Below are positions 1-9,392 of a DNA stretch of 64,000 nucleotides, in pieces. The notes under the pieces were generated by a model. The model searched no databases. It saw only the letters and a list, made by a program, of their open reading frames with translations, and was not told the DNA's origin. Both the position numbers and the translations under genes were made by a program. The first letter of the stretch is position 1. Each line of letters begins with the position of its first letter. The DNA comes from DASVUC01 sp038237225 (lineage in GTDB: Bacteria; Planctomycetota; Phycisphaerae; Tepidisphaerales; Tepidisphaeraceae): positions 1-64,000 of the forward strand of contig JBBRYX010000021.1 of NCBI GenBank assembly GCA_038237225.1, written 5' to 3'.

Positions 1-250
1 AACCATCCATGGCAAGCTCCGGCACGACAGACTTGAATGTTCAAAAACGCAAAGCTTTGCGACGAGGAAGATGTGTTAACCGATTCCGGCCTCGGGCGCA
101 ACACCTAACGAGCGCCGAACATCAAATGCGGTTGCCCTGTGTCTCAGCCGCCACGGTAATGGGCATTGATGTTTCGGGCGGCAACTTACGGTATGATGGC
201 TGTCGCAGATCGCTGATCTGGCATTTCCGGGTGGGGAAGGAGAAGGGCGA

Positions 251-2965
251 ATGGGCACCACGGTTCGGGTAACATCTGGCGGTTCATCTCTCCGTTCTTG
301 TCTATCCCTTTGTCTGCTTCTGTCGGTCGTCATCAATCGAGCGGCAACAGCGTACCAGATTTCTCTCCAATTTGACGGCAACGTTACCTTTGCCCAGCAA
401 CAGGCGGTTTACTATGCCGCCAATCGTTGGAACCAGGGGCTCGCAACCAGCGGGAGTGGCGAAGCGAACTCGCTTGAACTGCGGATCGGTTTTAACTCAT
501 TCTCGGGCGCGGTGGCAGATTCCACCATCGGATATTGGACGAGCTACAACGGATATGCCCTAACACCCGCGCAGTACATGGCTCAGTCGGGGACTGATAA
601 CAATGGTGCGGCATTGGATGGGCAGATTACTTTCAACTCCAACTACTCGTGGTACACCGGGACCGATGCTCGTCCGGGTGGCGCACAACAAGACCTCGTT
701 GCAATCGCTCTGCATGAGATCGGACATCATCTTGGTGTCGAACCTAGCTACAGCCCAAATCCACTTGCACTCAATCGTTGGGGGCATCTTGTCAATTCGT
801 TTCCGTACCCCGACCTGTATCAGATAACCATGTGGGATGCTCGGCTGCGTGACGGAAATGGCAACGCTCCCGCGCCGTTCATAACCAGTTTCGACGTGAC
901 GAATCACGTTACATTCATTGGAGCCGAAGCCTCATACGCCTACGGGGGTGCGGTTCCAATCTACTCGCCGAATCCCTACGAAGAAGGAAGCAGCCTCGCG
1001 CACTTCGACGTAGCGAACACCTTGATGTGGTTTGGGCCGGGCAACTGTCATGGCCTGACAGATTACGAAGTGGGTGCTTTTAGAGATTCGGGTTGGTCAT
1101 TTGCAATACCGACTGAGGTACATGCCACAGGTCAGGATTTGTTCACCCGCGATTGGAATGACGGGTCCACGTGGAACGACGGTCTTCCACCGGGTCAAAG
1201 TACCAATGCTTATCTCGACGCTGGCGATCACCCATACACCATCATCATCGGTAGAAAGGATGTAACAGCGGGGAATGTGCGGCTTAGTGGGACTACCGCA
1301 GCGCCAGCAAACTTGAGCCTCTTGTTTGGAAAGCGACTGACAATCAACGGCAGTCTTATCGTTGCACCAACCGCGGGCACTAATGACACTGTAAGCGTCG
1401 GTTCAAATTCGTCACTTGTCATAAACGGCTCGCTATGGGTTGGGGGCGACTCCGCAAACAGTGGTGGTGCCGGAACGATAAGAGTTGGCACGAACGGCAC
1501 GATGACGGTAAATGGTTCCGCGGAAGTCGCACCCACCGGCGTCATTGATGTTCAGTGGGACGCGCCGATAAGTGGCAACGGCAGGATCAACAACGCGGGA
1601 TTGTTCAAAAAGTCCGGCGGCACCGGAACATCCACGGTCGGCTTCGGCGTGGTGTTCAACAACACCGGCACCGTCGAAGTGGACAGCGGAACGCTGAACC
1701 TCGGCTGGGGCGGGACTCTAGGCAGCGGGAGTTTGCTGGCCGTGAACGGCAGCAGCGTGTTGATGCTTGGGGGCGGGTTCAATGTGACCAGCAGCATTCC
1801 CATCGTCGGGACGGGGACGACGCAGCTAAACGGCTCGCTCAACGTCGGCGGCGGCAACAACGTAACAGTAAGTGCCAGCGGCGGCGCAACGATGCAGATC
1901 ACTGGCGGCACCAGCACCGACACCGGCAGCAGCCTCACTCTCGCATTCACCGGCCCGAGTGCGGTGCAGTTGTCGGCGGGAGGTATTTCCGGCAGCGGCA
2001 CAACGCAGAACGTCGGCAACTTCCAATGGTCCGGCGGCTCGATCAACGGCAACTTCACCAACAACTCCAACACCTTTAGCATCACCGGACCGAACTCGAA
2101 GGTCATCTCAGACGGGTCAACGCTCACCAACGCCGGCACCATCACACACACAGGCAATGGCACGGTATTGGTGCGTGGTGTGTATGTTGTCTACGACCCG
2201 AAGAATCCCGTCCCCAACGTCGGGCGTCTAAACAATCAGGCGGGAGCGACCTACGACCTGCAGGGTGACGGGAATTTCAACAACGATGACTACCCCGGCT
2301 GGCCCTTCAACCTTCATTCCGAGATCAACAACGCCGGACTGTTCAAGAAGTCCGGCGGCACCGGGACCTCCACGATCAGCAACATCGTTTTCAACAACAC
2401 CGGCACCGTCGAAGTGGACAGCGGAACGCTCGCGTTTCAATCTGGTTACACGCAGACCGCCGGAACGACTCGACTTGAGGGGGGTAACATCGCGGGCAAT
2501 TTGAACATGCAGGGCGGAAGCCTGACGGGCTTCGGCACAGTCGCCGGTTCCATCTTGAATGTCAGCGGTCTGGTCAGCCCTGGTAACTCGCCCGGCACGA
2601 TCACGGTAGCGGGAAGTTATGAGCAGGACTCTGGCGGATCGTTGCTGATACAACTCGCTGGTCTCGATAGTGGACGGTACGACGTTTTCAATATCTCTGG
2701 AACAGCTACCCTTGGCGGCACATTGGACATCGCGCTACTCGATGGATTTGCTCCATCCATCGGCGACAGTTTTCGTTTCATGACGTATGGTTCGCACCTC
2801 GGGACATTCAACGCTCTCGATGTGTTGGCGCCGTCCGGCTACGAGTTCACCACTGCCTACGACTCCAATGGTATTACTCTCGTCACGCAAACTGTGCCAG
2901 AGCCTTCGTGTGCGTGGCTGATCGCCGGGGTTGTCGCAGCGGCTCAACGCAGACGAAGGCGGTGA
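251..2965 (+). CDS. PEP-CTERM surface protein with HExxH metalloprotease-like N-terminal domain
   Basis: 904-aa exported protein. A signal peptide (hydrophobic stretch ending near Ala-33) is followed by a domain with a zinc-protease motif HEIGHH at residues 155-160. The metzincin third ligand expected 11 residues along is not His but Pro, so zinc binding must be completed elsewhere or activity is doubtful. From about residue 290 the chain becomes Gly/Asn/Thr/Ser-rich beta-helix-like repeats typical of surface proteins; one module starting NNAGLFKKSG occurs twice (about 446-485 and 692-730). The last 23 residues, VPEPS, a hydrophobic segment and an Arg run, are a PEP-CTERM sorting signal for export and processing by an exosortase. 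A good AAGGAG ribosome site precedes the ATG. It converges on the recombinase gene with only 7 bp between stops. Proteolytic function is inferred from the motif; surface location is well supported. Confidence 0.88.
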   Translation: MGTTVRVTSGGSSLRSCLSLCLLLSVVINRAATAYQISLQFDGNVTFAQQQAVYYAANRWNQGLATSGSGEANSLELRIGFNSFSGAVADSTIGYWTSYNGYALTPAQYMAQSGTDNNGAALDGQITFNSNYSWYTGTDARPGGAQQDLVAIALHEIGHHLGVEPSYSPNPLALNRWGHLVNSFPYPDLYQITMWDARLRDGNGNAPAPFITSFDVTNHVTFIGAEASYAYGGAVPIYSPNPYEEGSSLAHFDVANTLMWFGPGNCHGLTDYEVGAFRDSGWSFAIPTEVHATGQDLFTRDWNDGSTWNDGLPPGQSTNAYLDAGDHPYTIIIGRKDVTAGNVRLSGTTAAPANLSLLFGKRLTINGSLIVAPTAGTNDTVSVGSNSSLVINGSLWVGGDSANSGGAGTIRVGTNGTMTVNGSAEVAPTGVIDVQWDAPISGNGRINNAGLFKKSGGTGTSTVGFGVVFNNTGTVEVDSGTLNLGWGGTLGSGSLLAVNGSSVLMLGGGFNVTSSIPIVGTGTTQLNGSLNVGGGNNVTVSASGGATMQITGGTSTDTGSSLTLAFTGPSAVQLSAGGISGSGTTQNVGNFQWSGGSINGNFTNNSNTFSITGPNSKVISDGSTLTNAGTITHTGNGTVLVRGVYVVYDPKNPVPNVGRLNNQAGATYDLQGDGNFNNDDYPGWPFNLHSEINNAGLFKKSGGTGTSTISNIVFNNTGTVEVDSGTLAFQSGYTQTAGTTRLEGGNIAGNLNMQGGSLTGFGTVAGSILNVSGLVSPGNSPGTITVAGSYEQDSGGSLLIQLAGLDSGRYDVFNISGTATLGGTLDIALLDGFAPSIGDSFRFMTYGSHLGTFNALDVLAPSGYEFTTAYDSNGITLVTQTVPEPSCAWLIAGVVAAAQRRRRR

Positions 2966-2972
2966 TTGCAGG

Positions 2973-4394
2973 CTACTGAGCAGGTTCTCCCTCCGCCTGT
3001 TCATCCTTCACCGCATCAAACATCGGCTGCAACTTCTCCCGCATCTTCCGCAGCGCGGCGTGGAGCTTCTCGAAGTTCACGTTGTTGTAGTTCTTGCGCA
3101 GGATGCTCTTGTGGCTATGGCCCAGCATCATGTCGGCGGTCTCGGCGTCGGACAGTTCCTCGATCATGTTGCTGGCGGTCTTACGGATCATGGAAAACCC
3201 GCGCCGGCGAACGCCGGCCTTTTCGCACAGGTCAGCGAACGCCAGATTGATGCTGTCAACCCTGCCGCTCTTGGTCGGGCTGACCAGCGGACGGCCCTTT
3301 TTCCCGAGGAAGGCCAGGCTGTTTGGATTCGCCACCGAATCGACGGGCGCGAAATTCTCCTGCGCGGCTTTCCAGCTTTCATCCCACAGTTCCCACTCGC
3401 AATAAATTGGCTCGCCCCGGCTGCTCTTCTTATGGCGCACCCGGCAGATTCGACCCTGACTGTCGAACGTTTTGAAGTGAGCGTTCTTCAACGTGGAGAC
3501 CGCCTGGGATTCGCTGGAGGTGTTCAGGCCCATGAGCAACATGCAGCGCATTCGCGGGGTCGCGACGGCGTAGAGCTTCGTCAACTCATCAACCGTGAAG
3601 ATGTCGAACTTCTGCCCGCCCAGCTTGATCAACTCATCGTCGGCATCCTCAGCGGTCTTCTTCGGCAGCAGTGCCTTCTCCCATCGCTTGCATTCCTGCC
3701 AGCGGTCGGTGTCGGATAGCCAGCGGAACAACGAACGGATGTGGCTGAGGGTTGTGGTGATCGTCTGCCATGCCATCGACCCGCCGCGTTTTGTTTTGGG
3801 TCGTCCCTGAAAATGCAGCTTGATCTTTTGAAGTTCGTCGTGTCCGACCCCCGAGAGCGCCGCGTCTTGCACCGCCGCCTTCAACTGCTTCATGCTGAAT
3901 AGCTGGCGTTTGTAGTTCGCGTCGCTCAGGTCTTTGCCTTTGACGCGCGCTTCGAGATGATCGGAGTAGAGCTTGATGGCGGCGTAAAGGCTCAGGTTTG
4001 GGCTTGCATACGCCGGATCGCCGCTGCTCTTTGCGGCCTGAATCTTCTCCGGCTCCACCAACTCCGTCCCATCGGATGCCAGGGCGTTGAAGCTTCCCAG
4101 CGTGATGGCCGCTTCTTCGATGAAGGACAAATCGGTGTCGGTCTCGCGCTGGGCGAGGCGAAGCGCTTCCTGCGTCCATACCGCCTCGGTCTTCTTCAGT
4201 CCGCGTTCTTTGACTTGGGCTACGATCGCGTCATAGACAGACCTGAGATTCTGTTCCTTGATGCGGGCGACGCGCTCGTCCTTGCCGAGCATGAACACCT
4301 TCGCCCGGCGCGTGCCATTGGGCACCTTGACGTGCCCTATGGACGCTCTAAACTGACCGTTGTGAAATGTCAGCGGCTTCAACTTCCAACTCAT
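2973..4394 (-). CDS. Tyrosine recombinase / phage-type integrase
   Basis: 473-aa site-specific recombinase. The C-terminal catalytic domain shows the second Arg in MIRKTASN (R404), the conserved His in LGHSHKS (H426) and the nucleophile Tyr in RKNYNN (Y436). The first catalytic Arg, normally in a GLR-like motif, is replaced by GLN in LLMGLNTSSES, as I recall for planctomycete integrases, where the usual alignment column is often not Arg. The N-terminal half (about residues 130-250) resembles a core-binding SAM-like helical domain. The gene lies 155 bp upstream of tRNA-Gly(CCC) and points away from it, a common arrangement for integrative elements, but no duplicated tRNA 3' end is visible in the window. 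Its DNA lacks the strong strand bias of the flanking chromosome, which fits acquisition. Confidence 0.85.
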   Translation of the reverse strand: MSWKLKPLTFHNGQFRASIGHVKVPNGTRRAKVFMLGKDERVARIKEQNLRSVYDAIVAQVKERGLKKTEAVWTQEALRLAQRETDTDLSFIEEAAITLGSFNALASDGTELVEPEKIQAAKSSGDPAYASPNLSLYAAIKLYSDHLEARVKGKDLSDANYKRQLFSMKQLKAAVQDAALSGVGHDELQKIKLHFQGRPKTKRGGSMAWQTITTTLSHIRSLFRWLSDTDRWQECKRWEKALLPKKTAEDADDELIKLGGQKFDIFTVDELTKLYAVATPRMRCMLLMGLNTSSESQAVSTLKNAHFKTFDSQGRICRVRHKKSSRGEPIYCEWELWDESWKAAQENFAPVDSVANPNSLAFLGKKGRPLVSPTKSGRVDSINLAFADLCEKAGVRRRGFSMIRKTASNMIEELSDAETADMMLGHSHKSILRKNYNNVNFEKLHAALRKMREKLQPMFDAVKDEQAEGEPAQ

Positions 4395-4488
4395 GATCGT
4401 TCTCGCTCTCTCAGCGGAGCCGATGTGAATGGTCTAGGCCATCAAAGTCAAGCCGAATTTCGTAGAAAAATCGTAGAAGGCGCTGAAA

Positions 4489-4516
4489 TTGACACCGAAA
4501 CGATCATTGTTAGAAT
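4489..4516 (+). promoter_or_regulatory. sigma-70-like promoter of tRNA-Gly(CCC)
   Basis: TTGACA at 4489-4494 and TAGAAT at 4511-4516 are separated by 16 bp. Transcription would start near 4523, about 27 nt before the tRNA. An 8-bp hairpin (4524-4545, loop GTTTTT) lies in this short leader. Confidence 0.6.
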
Positions 4517-4549
4517 GTTCATAAGCCGCTGGTTTTTCAGCGGTTACAT

Positions 4550-4621
4550 GCGGGCGTAACTCAGTGGTAGAGTGCAGCCTTCCCAAGGCTGACGTCGAGG
4601 GTTCGAATCCCTTCGCCCGCT
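4550..4621 (+). tRNA. tRNA-Gly (anticodon CCC)
   Basis: A 72-nt cloverleaf. The acceptor stem GCGGGCG pairs with CGCCCGC, the D-arm is ACTC/GAGT, the anticodon stem CAGCC/GGCTG encloses loop TTCCCAA (anticodon CCC), and the T-arm GAGGG/CCCTT contains TTCGAAT. No CCA is encoded. It sits between the recombinase gene and the RND efflux operon and is the likely anchor of the left-hand element. Confidence 0.95.
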
Positions 4622-4657
4622 CTTTTCCGCCAACCCAATTCGATAGCGCTTTCCCGG

Positions 4658-7600
4658 TTACCCGCGGCTATGCCCGTTCCCCCCACGTGAGCCGCCAGGC
4701 TGGCGCTCGTCGATGCGCTCGACGGGACTTGCAGCATCTGCCTGCCCCTGCTGCGCCATCTGCCCATGCCCCTCGTAATGCGTCGCCAGGAACGGAATCT
4801 GATTCAGCACCTTCTCCTGGAACAACTCCATATACAGATAAATCACCGGCGTCACATACAGCGTGATCAACTGACTCACGAGCAAACCGCCCACGATGAC
4901 CAGACCCAGAGGCCGCCGGCTCCCTCCATCCGCGCCCCAGCCCAGCGCGATCGGCACCGCGCCCATGATCGCCGCCAGCGTCGTCATCAAAATCGGCCGG
5001 AACCGGTCCACGCTCGCATCATGAATCGATTGCTCCGCGGTCTCGCCCATCGCGATGCGCTGCACCGCAAAGTCCACGATCAGGATCCCGTTCTTCTTCA
5101 CGATCCCCATCAGCATGAACAGTCCGATGAACGCATACAGGGATGCCTCGATCGGCACGAACGAGTCGATCACTTTGTACTGGAACAGCGTGCCCATCAC
5201 GATGTTGTAAAGGAACAGCGTCCCCAATCCGCCCACCAGAGCGGTGGGGAGGGTCGACAGCACCGTGATCGGGTGCAGGTAGCTCTCATACAGAATCGCG
5301 AGAATCACGTACATCACGAACACCGCCAGGATCATCAGGATAATCAGGCTGTCAATCGTCTGCTGAAACGTCAGCGCCTCTCCCTGAAACTGCCCGCGAA
5401 GCTGCGTCGGCACCACCTGCTTCGCCGCGTTCTCGACAAACCCCGTCCCCACCGCCGTCGGAACGCCCGGCATCAAATTAAAGTTGAACGTCACGCTCGT
5501 GAATTGATTCAAATGGTTCACCGCCTGCGGCCCCAGCGTCGATTGCCAACTCGCAACCGCCGACAACGGAATCATGTTCTTCCCGTTATCACTCTTCACA
5601 TAAAGCTTCCCCAGATCCTCCGGATGATTCCGATCCTGATCCATCGCCTCCAAAATCACCTGGTACTGATCCTCCGCCTTCTTGATCAGATAAACATAAT
5701 TCTGGCTATACGAATGACGCAGCAGGTTCTCAATCTTCGAAGCCGAAACACCGTACATCTCCGCCTTGTCTCGAAGGATGTTGATCTTCAAACTCGGCGT
5801 CTTCAGGTTCATGTCCGAAATCGGCGGCCCCGCGAAAATCTCCCCGACCTTCGGCATCAGAAGCATCTGCATCTTCCCCGCCGCCTCGTACACCTCGCGC
5901 GGATTCACCCCGCTGATCGAAAACGCAAACTGCCCCCCCGACCGGCTCGTGGCCCCCGTCGAAATCTCCAGCACCGGCTGCGGTGTAAACACCCCGATCG
6001 CTCCCGGCAGATTCATCATCAACTGCCCCGAAACGTGGTTGGAGATCTCCTGAATCGACGGATGCGCCACCGTCTTCCCATCCATCATCGTCAGCGGCGA
6101 ACGATCCTGCGGGTCCTTCAAAAACGCCAGCAGCAACCCCCAGTTCGCGCTCAGGAACTGCCCGTTGCCGGTCATCGTGAACGTCATGTCGATCGCATCG
6201 TTGTTGTGCAGCACCTTCTCCGCCCGATCCTGGTAATCCCGCATCGCCTGCGGACTCGTCCCCTCTTGCGCGATCAAAATGCCCCATGAAAACGAACTGT
6301 CGCCCACCGGCAAAAACGCCTTCGGCACTTTCAGCAGCATCCAGATTGTCCCCGCCAGACACACAACCCAGATCAACGCCGAAATCCACCGATGCCCCAG
6401 GAAGAACCACAGCGACCGGCCATAAAAATCAAGCACCCGCCGCTCCACCGCCCCCACGATCCGCTCCATGAATGACTTCTTCGCACCATGCCCACGCTGC
6501 CCCAGCATCCGCGCCACCATCAGCGGCGTCAGCGTCAGCGACACCACCCCGCTCGCCAGAATCGACACCACGATCGTGATCGCGAACTCACGGAAAATCC
6601 GCCCCACGATCCCGCTCATAAACACCAGCGGCAAAAAAACCACCGCCAGCGACAACGTCATCGACAAAATCGTAAAGCTGATCTCTTTCGCGCCGTTGAT
6701 CGAGGCGCGCAGCGGAGTCTCGTTGAACTTCTCCATCCGCCGAACCGCGTTCTCAAGAAACACGATCGCATCATCCACCAGGAATCCAATCGCCAGCGTC
6801 AACGCCATCAGCGAAAGGTTGTCCAGGCTATATCCCAGGATCTGCATCACGATGAACGTCAGCAGCAGCGACAACGGCAACGCCACCACTGGAATCAGCG
6901 TGTCCGTCGCCCGCCCCAGGAAGAAATAAATCACCAGGACCACAAGCAAGAACGCAATAAACAACGTCTCCCGCACGTCTTTCACGCTATTCACGATCGT
7001 CTTCGAGCGGTCATGAATCGGGATGATCGTCACCGACGCCGGCAACTGCGATTGCACCGCCGGCATCAAATCGCGCACCCTCTGCGACACCGCCACCGCG
7101 TTCGATCCCGCCTGGCGAAACACCGCTACCACGACCGTCGCCTTCGGCACCTCCCGCCCGCGCACCCAGAACCGCATATCCACTCGCTCGTCCTGAACCG
7201 TATCCCGAGCCTGCGCAACATCCTTCAAATAAATCGGCGCATTCTCCCGAGTCGAGATAATCAGCTTGTTGTAATCCTCCGCCGTCGAAAGCTGCCCCTG
7301 TGGCTGAAGAAGAAACGTCCGATCCGGCCCATCGAACTGCCCCGCCCCTTGAAAGCTCGTCCCGCGCTGGATCGCCGACGACAAGTCATCCATCGTCAGC
7401 CCGCGCGCCGCCAGCGCCGCTGCACTCGCCTTGATGCGAATCGCGCTCTTCGTCCCATACACATCCACCTTGGACACCCCCGACAAAATGCTGATCCGCT
7501 GCTGAACCTGCGTGTTCGCGATGTCATACAACTGACCGCGCGTCATGCTGTCGCTCACCAGCGCGATATACATGATCGGCTGATCGTTCGGGTTCGTCTT

Positions 7601-7990
7601 CGTGAACGTAGGGGGAGCCGGTAGATCTTGCGGCAGGTTCCCCGTCGCCCGGCTGATCGCCGCCTGCACATCCGTCGCGGCGGCATCAATGCTCTTCGAC
7701 AAATCAAACTGAATCGTCAGGCTGCAAAACCCCTGCGAGCTTTTGCTCGTTATCAACTCCAGCCCCGGAATCTGCATGAACTGCCGCTCCAGCGGCGTCG
7801 CGATCGTCGACGCAACCGTCTCCGGGTTCGCGCCCGGATACCCCACCTGCACCTGAATCACCGGATAATCCACCGCCGGCAAATCGTTCACCGGCAGATT
7901 CATGTACGCCAGCACCCCAAACAGCACCGCCGACACCGTCAGCACCACCGTCATCACCGGCCTGCGAATAAACGGTTCCGACAAATTCAT
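4658..7990 (-). CDS. RND family multidrug efflux permease (AcrB/MdtC-like)
   Basis: 1,110-aa inner-membrane proton antiporter that exports drugs or other small molecules through a periplasmic adaptor and an outer-membrane channel. The N-terminus NLSEPFIRRPVMT is the classic RND start; a first membrane helix is followed by a porter domain, then helices 2-6 with the proton-relay aspartates in VDDAIVFLEN near residue 406, a second porter domain, and helices 7-12. Length is slightly above the usual 1,030-1,050 because of a hydrophilic C-terminal tail. The start codon overlaps the stop of the membrane fusion protein by 4 bp (ATGA), so the two are translationally coupled. No TolC-like gene is next to it. 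Subfamily (MdtB/MdtC/MuxB-like) is inferred from the sequence; substrate is unknown. Confidence 0.95.
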   Translation of the reverse strand: MNLSEPFIRRPVMTVVLTVSAVLFGVLAYMNLPVNDLPAVDYPVIQVQVGYPGANPETVASTIATPLERQFMQIPGLELITSKSSQGFCSLTIQFDLSKSIDAAATDVQAAISRATGNLPQDLPAPPTFTKTNPNDQPIMYIALVSDSMTRGQLYDIANTQVQQRISILSGVSKVDVYGTKSAIRIKASAAALAARGLTMDDLSSAIQRGTSFQGAGQFDGPDRTFLLQPQGQLSTAEDYNKLIISTRENAPIYLKDVAQARDTVQDERVDMRFWVRGREVPKATVVVAVFRQAGSNAVAVSQRVRDLMPAVQSQLPASVTIIPIHDRSKTIVNSVKDVRETLFIAFLLVVLVIYFFLGRATDTLIPVVALPLSLLLTFIVMQILGYSLDNLSLMALTLAIGFLVDDAIVFLENAVRRMEKFNETPLRASINGAKEISFTILSMTLSLAVVFLPLVFMSGIVGRIFREFAITIVVSILASGVVSLTLTPLMVARMLGQRGHGAKKSFMERIVGAVERRVLDFYGRSLWFFLGHRWISALIWVVCLAGTIWMLLKVPKAFLPVGDSSFSWGILIAQEGTSPQAMRDYQDRAEKVLHNNDAIDMTFTMTGNGQFLSANWGLLLAFLKDPQDRSPLTMMDGKTVAHPSIQEISNHVSGQLMMNLPGAIGVFTPQPVLEISTGATSRSGGQFAFSISGVNPREVYEAAGKMQMLLMPKVGEIFAGPPISDMNLKTPSLKINILRDKAEMYGVSASKIENLLRHSYSQNYVYLIKKAEDQYQVILEAMDQDRNHPEDLGKLYVKSDNGKNMIPLSAVASWQSTLGPQAVNHLNQFTSVTFNFNLMPGVPTAVGTGFVENAAKQVVPTQLRGQFQGEALTFQQTIDSLIILMILAVFVMYVILAILYESYLHPITVLSTLPTALVGGLGTLFLYNIVMGTLFQYKVIDSFVPIEASLYAFIGLFMLMGIVKKNGILIVDFAVQRIAMGETAEQSIHDASVDRFRPILMTTLAAIMGAVPIALGWGADGGSRRPLGLVIVGGLLVSQLITLYVTPVIYLYMELFQEKVLNQIPFLATHYEGHGQMAQQGQADAASPVERIDERQPGGSRGGNGHSRG

Positions 7991-9162
7991 TTCGACACAC
8001 TCCCTTCCGCCACCGCCTGGTTCGTGGTCGCACCCGCCGGCGAATCCATCACCTGCACTTTGGCCCCCGGCATCACCATCATCTGCCCAACCGTAATCAC
8101 GCGCTCGCCCGCGATCACGCCCTTGGACACAACCACCAGATCACCTTGGCGCTGCCCAAGAGTCACAGCCCGAATCTCCGCGGTCGAATCCTCCTTCACC
8201 ACCAGCAAGTAAGGCCCCGTCTGCCCGATCTGCGCCGCCTGACTGGGCACCAGCACGGCATCCTTCAAGGTCGACAGAATCAGCCGCACCTGCACAAACT
8301 GCCCCGGCCAAAAATGGCCGTCCTCATTCTTCATCGTCGCCCGCAGCATCACCGTCCCCGAACCGTTCTGCACCGCGTTATCCAGAAACGTCAATTCCCC
8401 CTCGCGCATCTCAATCGCCTCAGACGGAATCCACGCCTTCACCTTCAGTTTTCCCCCCGTCATATTTTTCCGGACCAACTGGAGATCCTGCTCCGTCACC
8501 GTGAAATCCACATAAATCGGCGTCACCCGCTGCACCGACAGCAGCCTCGTTCCCCCATCCGGCCCGCTCGTGCCCACCACGTTCCCCGGATCCACCAGCC
8601 GATGCCCCGCGCGCCCGTCGATCGGCGAGCGAATCGCGCAATACTCCAGATCCAGCTTCGCCTTCTCCACCGCCGCGTGATCCGCCTTCAACTTCGCCTG
8701 CGCCACCGCCAGTGCGTTCTTCTTCGTCCCCAGATCCGTTGCCGAAACCGCCCCCGTATTCTTCAATCCTTCGAAACGCCCGAACTCCGACTTCGTCCAC
8801 TCCAGCGTCGCGGAATCCTGCGCCTCCGCCGCCAGCATCTGATCCAGCGTCGCCTGAAACGGCCTCGGATCGATCGCAAAAAGCAAATCCCCTTTCTTCA
8901 CCATCGCCCCATCCGTGAACTGAACTTCCATCACCTTCCCCGTAACCTGCGGCTGAATCGTCACGCTCTCCGTCGCCGTCGTCCGCCCGATCTCATCCAG
9001 ATACAGCGGCACATCCTGCGCCAGCGCAGCCGTCACCGACACCGCCGCCGGTGGCATCGCCGGCATCTGCATCTTGCTCTTGTCCCCCTCCTTGCAGCCG
9101 CTCACAACCAGCCCAACCAGCGCCGACGAAATCACCAACGATGAACACAAAAAATATCTCAT
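7987..9162 (-). CDS. RND efflux periplasmic adaptor (membrane fusion protein), lipoprotein
   Basis: 391-aa adaptor joining the RND permease to an outer-membrane channel. I start it at 9162 because residues 1-23 then form a lipoprotein signal peptide with lipobox VVSGC, and the ATG overlaps the stop of the decayed TetR reading frame just upstream (ATGA), a typical regulator-adaptor coupling. A longer upstream extension to 9249 would read through that remnant and is not supported. The body has the usual hairpin, lipoyl and beta-barrel order: GRTTATESVTIQPQVTG, a coiled-coil section about residues 90-165, and AIRSPIDGRAG leading to the barrel. The permease follows with a 4-bp overlap. With its repressor broken, expression may be constitutive (inference). 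Confidence 0.93.
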   Translation of the reverse strand: MRYFLCSSLVISSALVGLVVSGCKEGDKSKMQMPAMPPAAVSVTAALAQDVPLYLDEIGRTTATESVTIQPQVTGKVMEVQFTDGAMVKKGDLLFAIDPRPFQATLDQMLAAEAQDSATLEWTKSEFGRFEGLKNTGAVSATDLGTKKNALAVAQAKLKADHAAVEKAKLDLEYCAIRSPIDGRAGHRLVDPGNVVGTSGPDGGTRLLSVQRVTPIYVDFTVTEQDLQLVRKNMTGGKLKVKAWIPSEAIEMREGELTFLDNAVQNGSGTVMLRATMKNEDGHFWPGQFVQVRLILSTLKDAVLVPSQAAQIGQTGPYLLVVKEDSTAEIRAVTLGQRQGDLVVVSKGVIAGERVITVGQMMVMPGAKVQVMDSPAGATTNQAVAEGSVSK

Positions 9163-9355
9163 GATTGTCGCTTCTTTTCCGAATCGCTCAGGATCCCATG
9201 GAACGTCGCGTCCAAAATCTCCTGCGCTTGCTCCTGAAAACTCTTCCATCGCCCGACAGGCAATTCGTAAACATCGTCCCGTAAACCAGATCCCCCATCA
9301 CATCCAGCACGCGATCCAGAGGCATCATCCGCAGCCGACCGTCCACCCAAATCTA
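9159..9355 (-). pseudogene. Remnant of a TetR-family repressor (C-terminal fragment, frameshifted)
   Basis: No intact gene is present, but two minus-strand frames together read as the C-terminus of a TetR regulator. The first frame gives MPLDRVLDVMGDLVYGTMFTN (shown here only to mark the fragment: residues run from about 9318 to 9256), and the next frame continues with KSFQEQAQEILDATFHGIL and stops at 9159. One missing base near 9250 separates them. The DNA-binding N-terminal half is absent: the next sequence upstream is the end of rsgA. The stop overlaps the adaptor ATG, as in intact TetR-adaptor-permease operons. Assignment to TetR rests on pattern memory of this C-terminal motif, not on a search. 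Confidence 0.6.
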
Positions 9356-9392
9356 CGCCTCACCAGATAACCCAATCAAGCCCGCCGCGGTC

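Noticed and set aside
4600..4621. attachment-site duplication of the tRNA-Gly(CCC) 3' end
   Set aside because: The other tRNA-Gly at 23110 has a different sequence and I find no second copy of the 3' end in the window.
9163..9249. Longer start for the efflux adaptor
   Set aside because: The extension reads through the TetR remnant and would bury the lipoprotein signal peptide.
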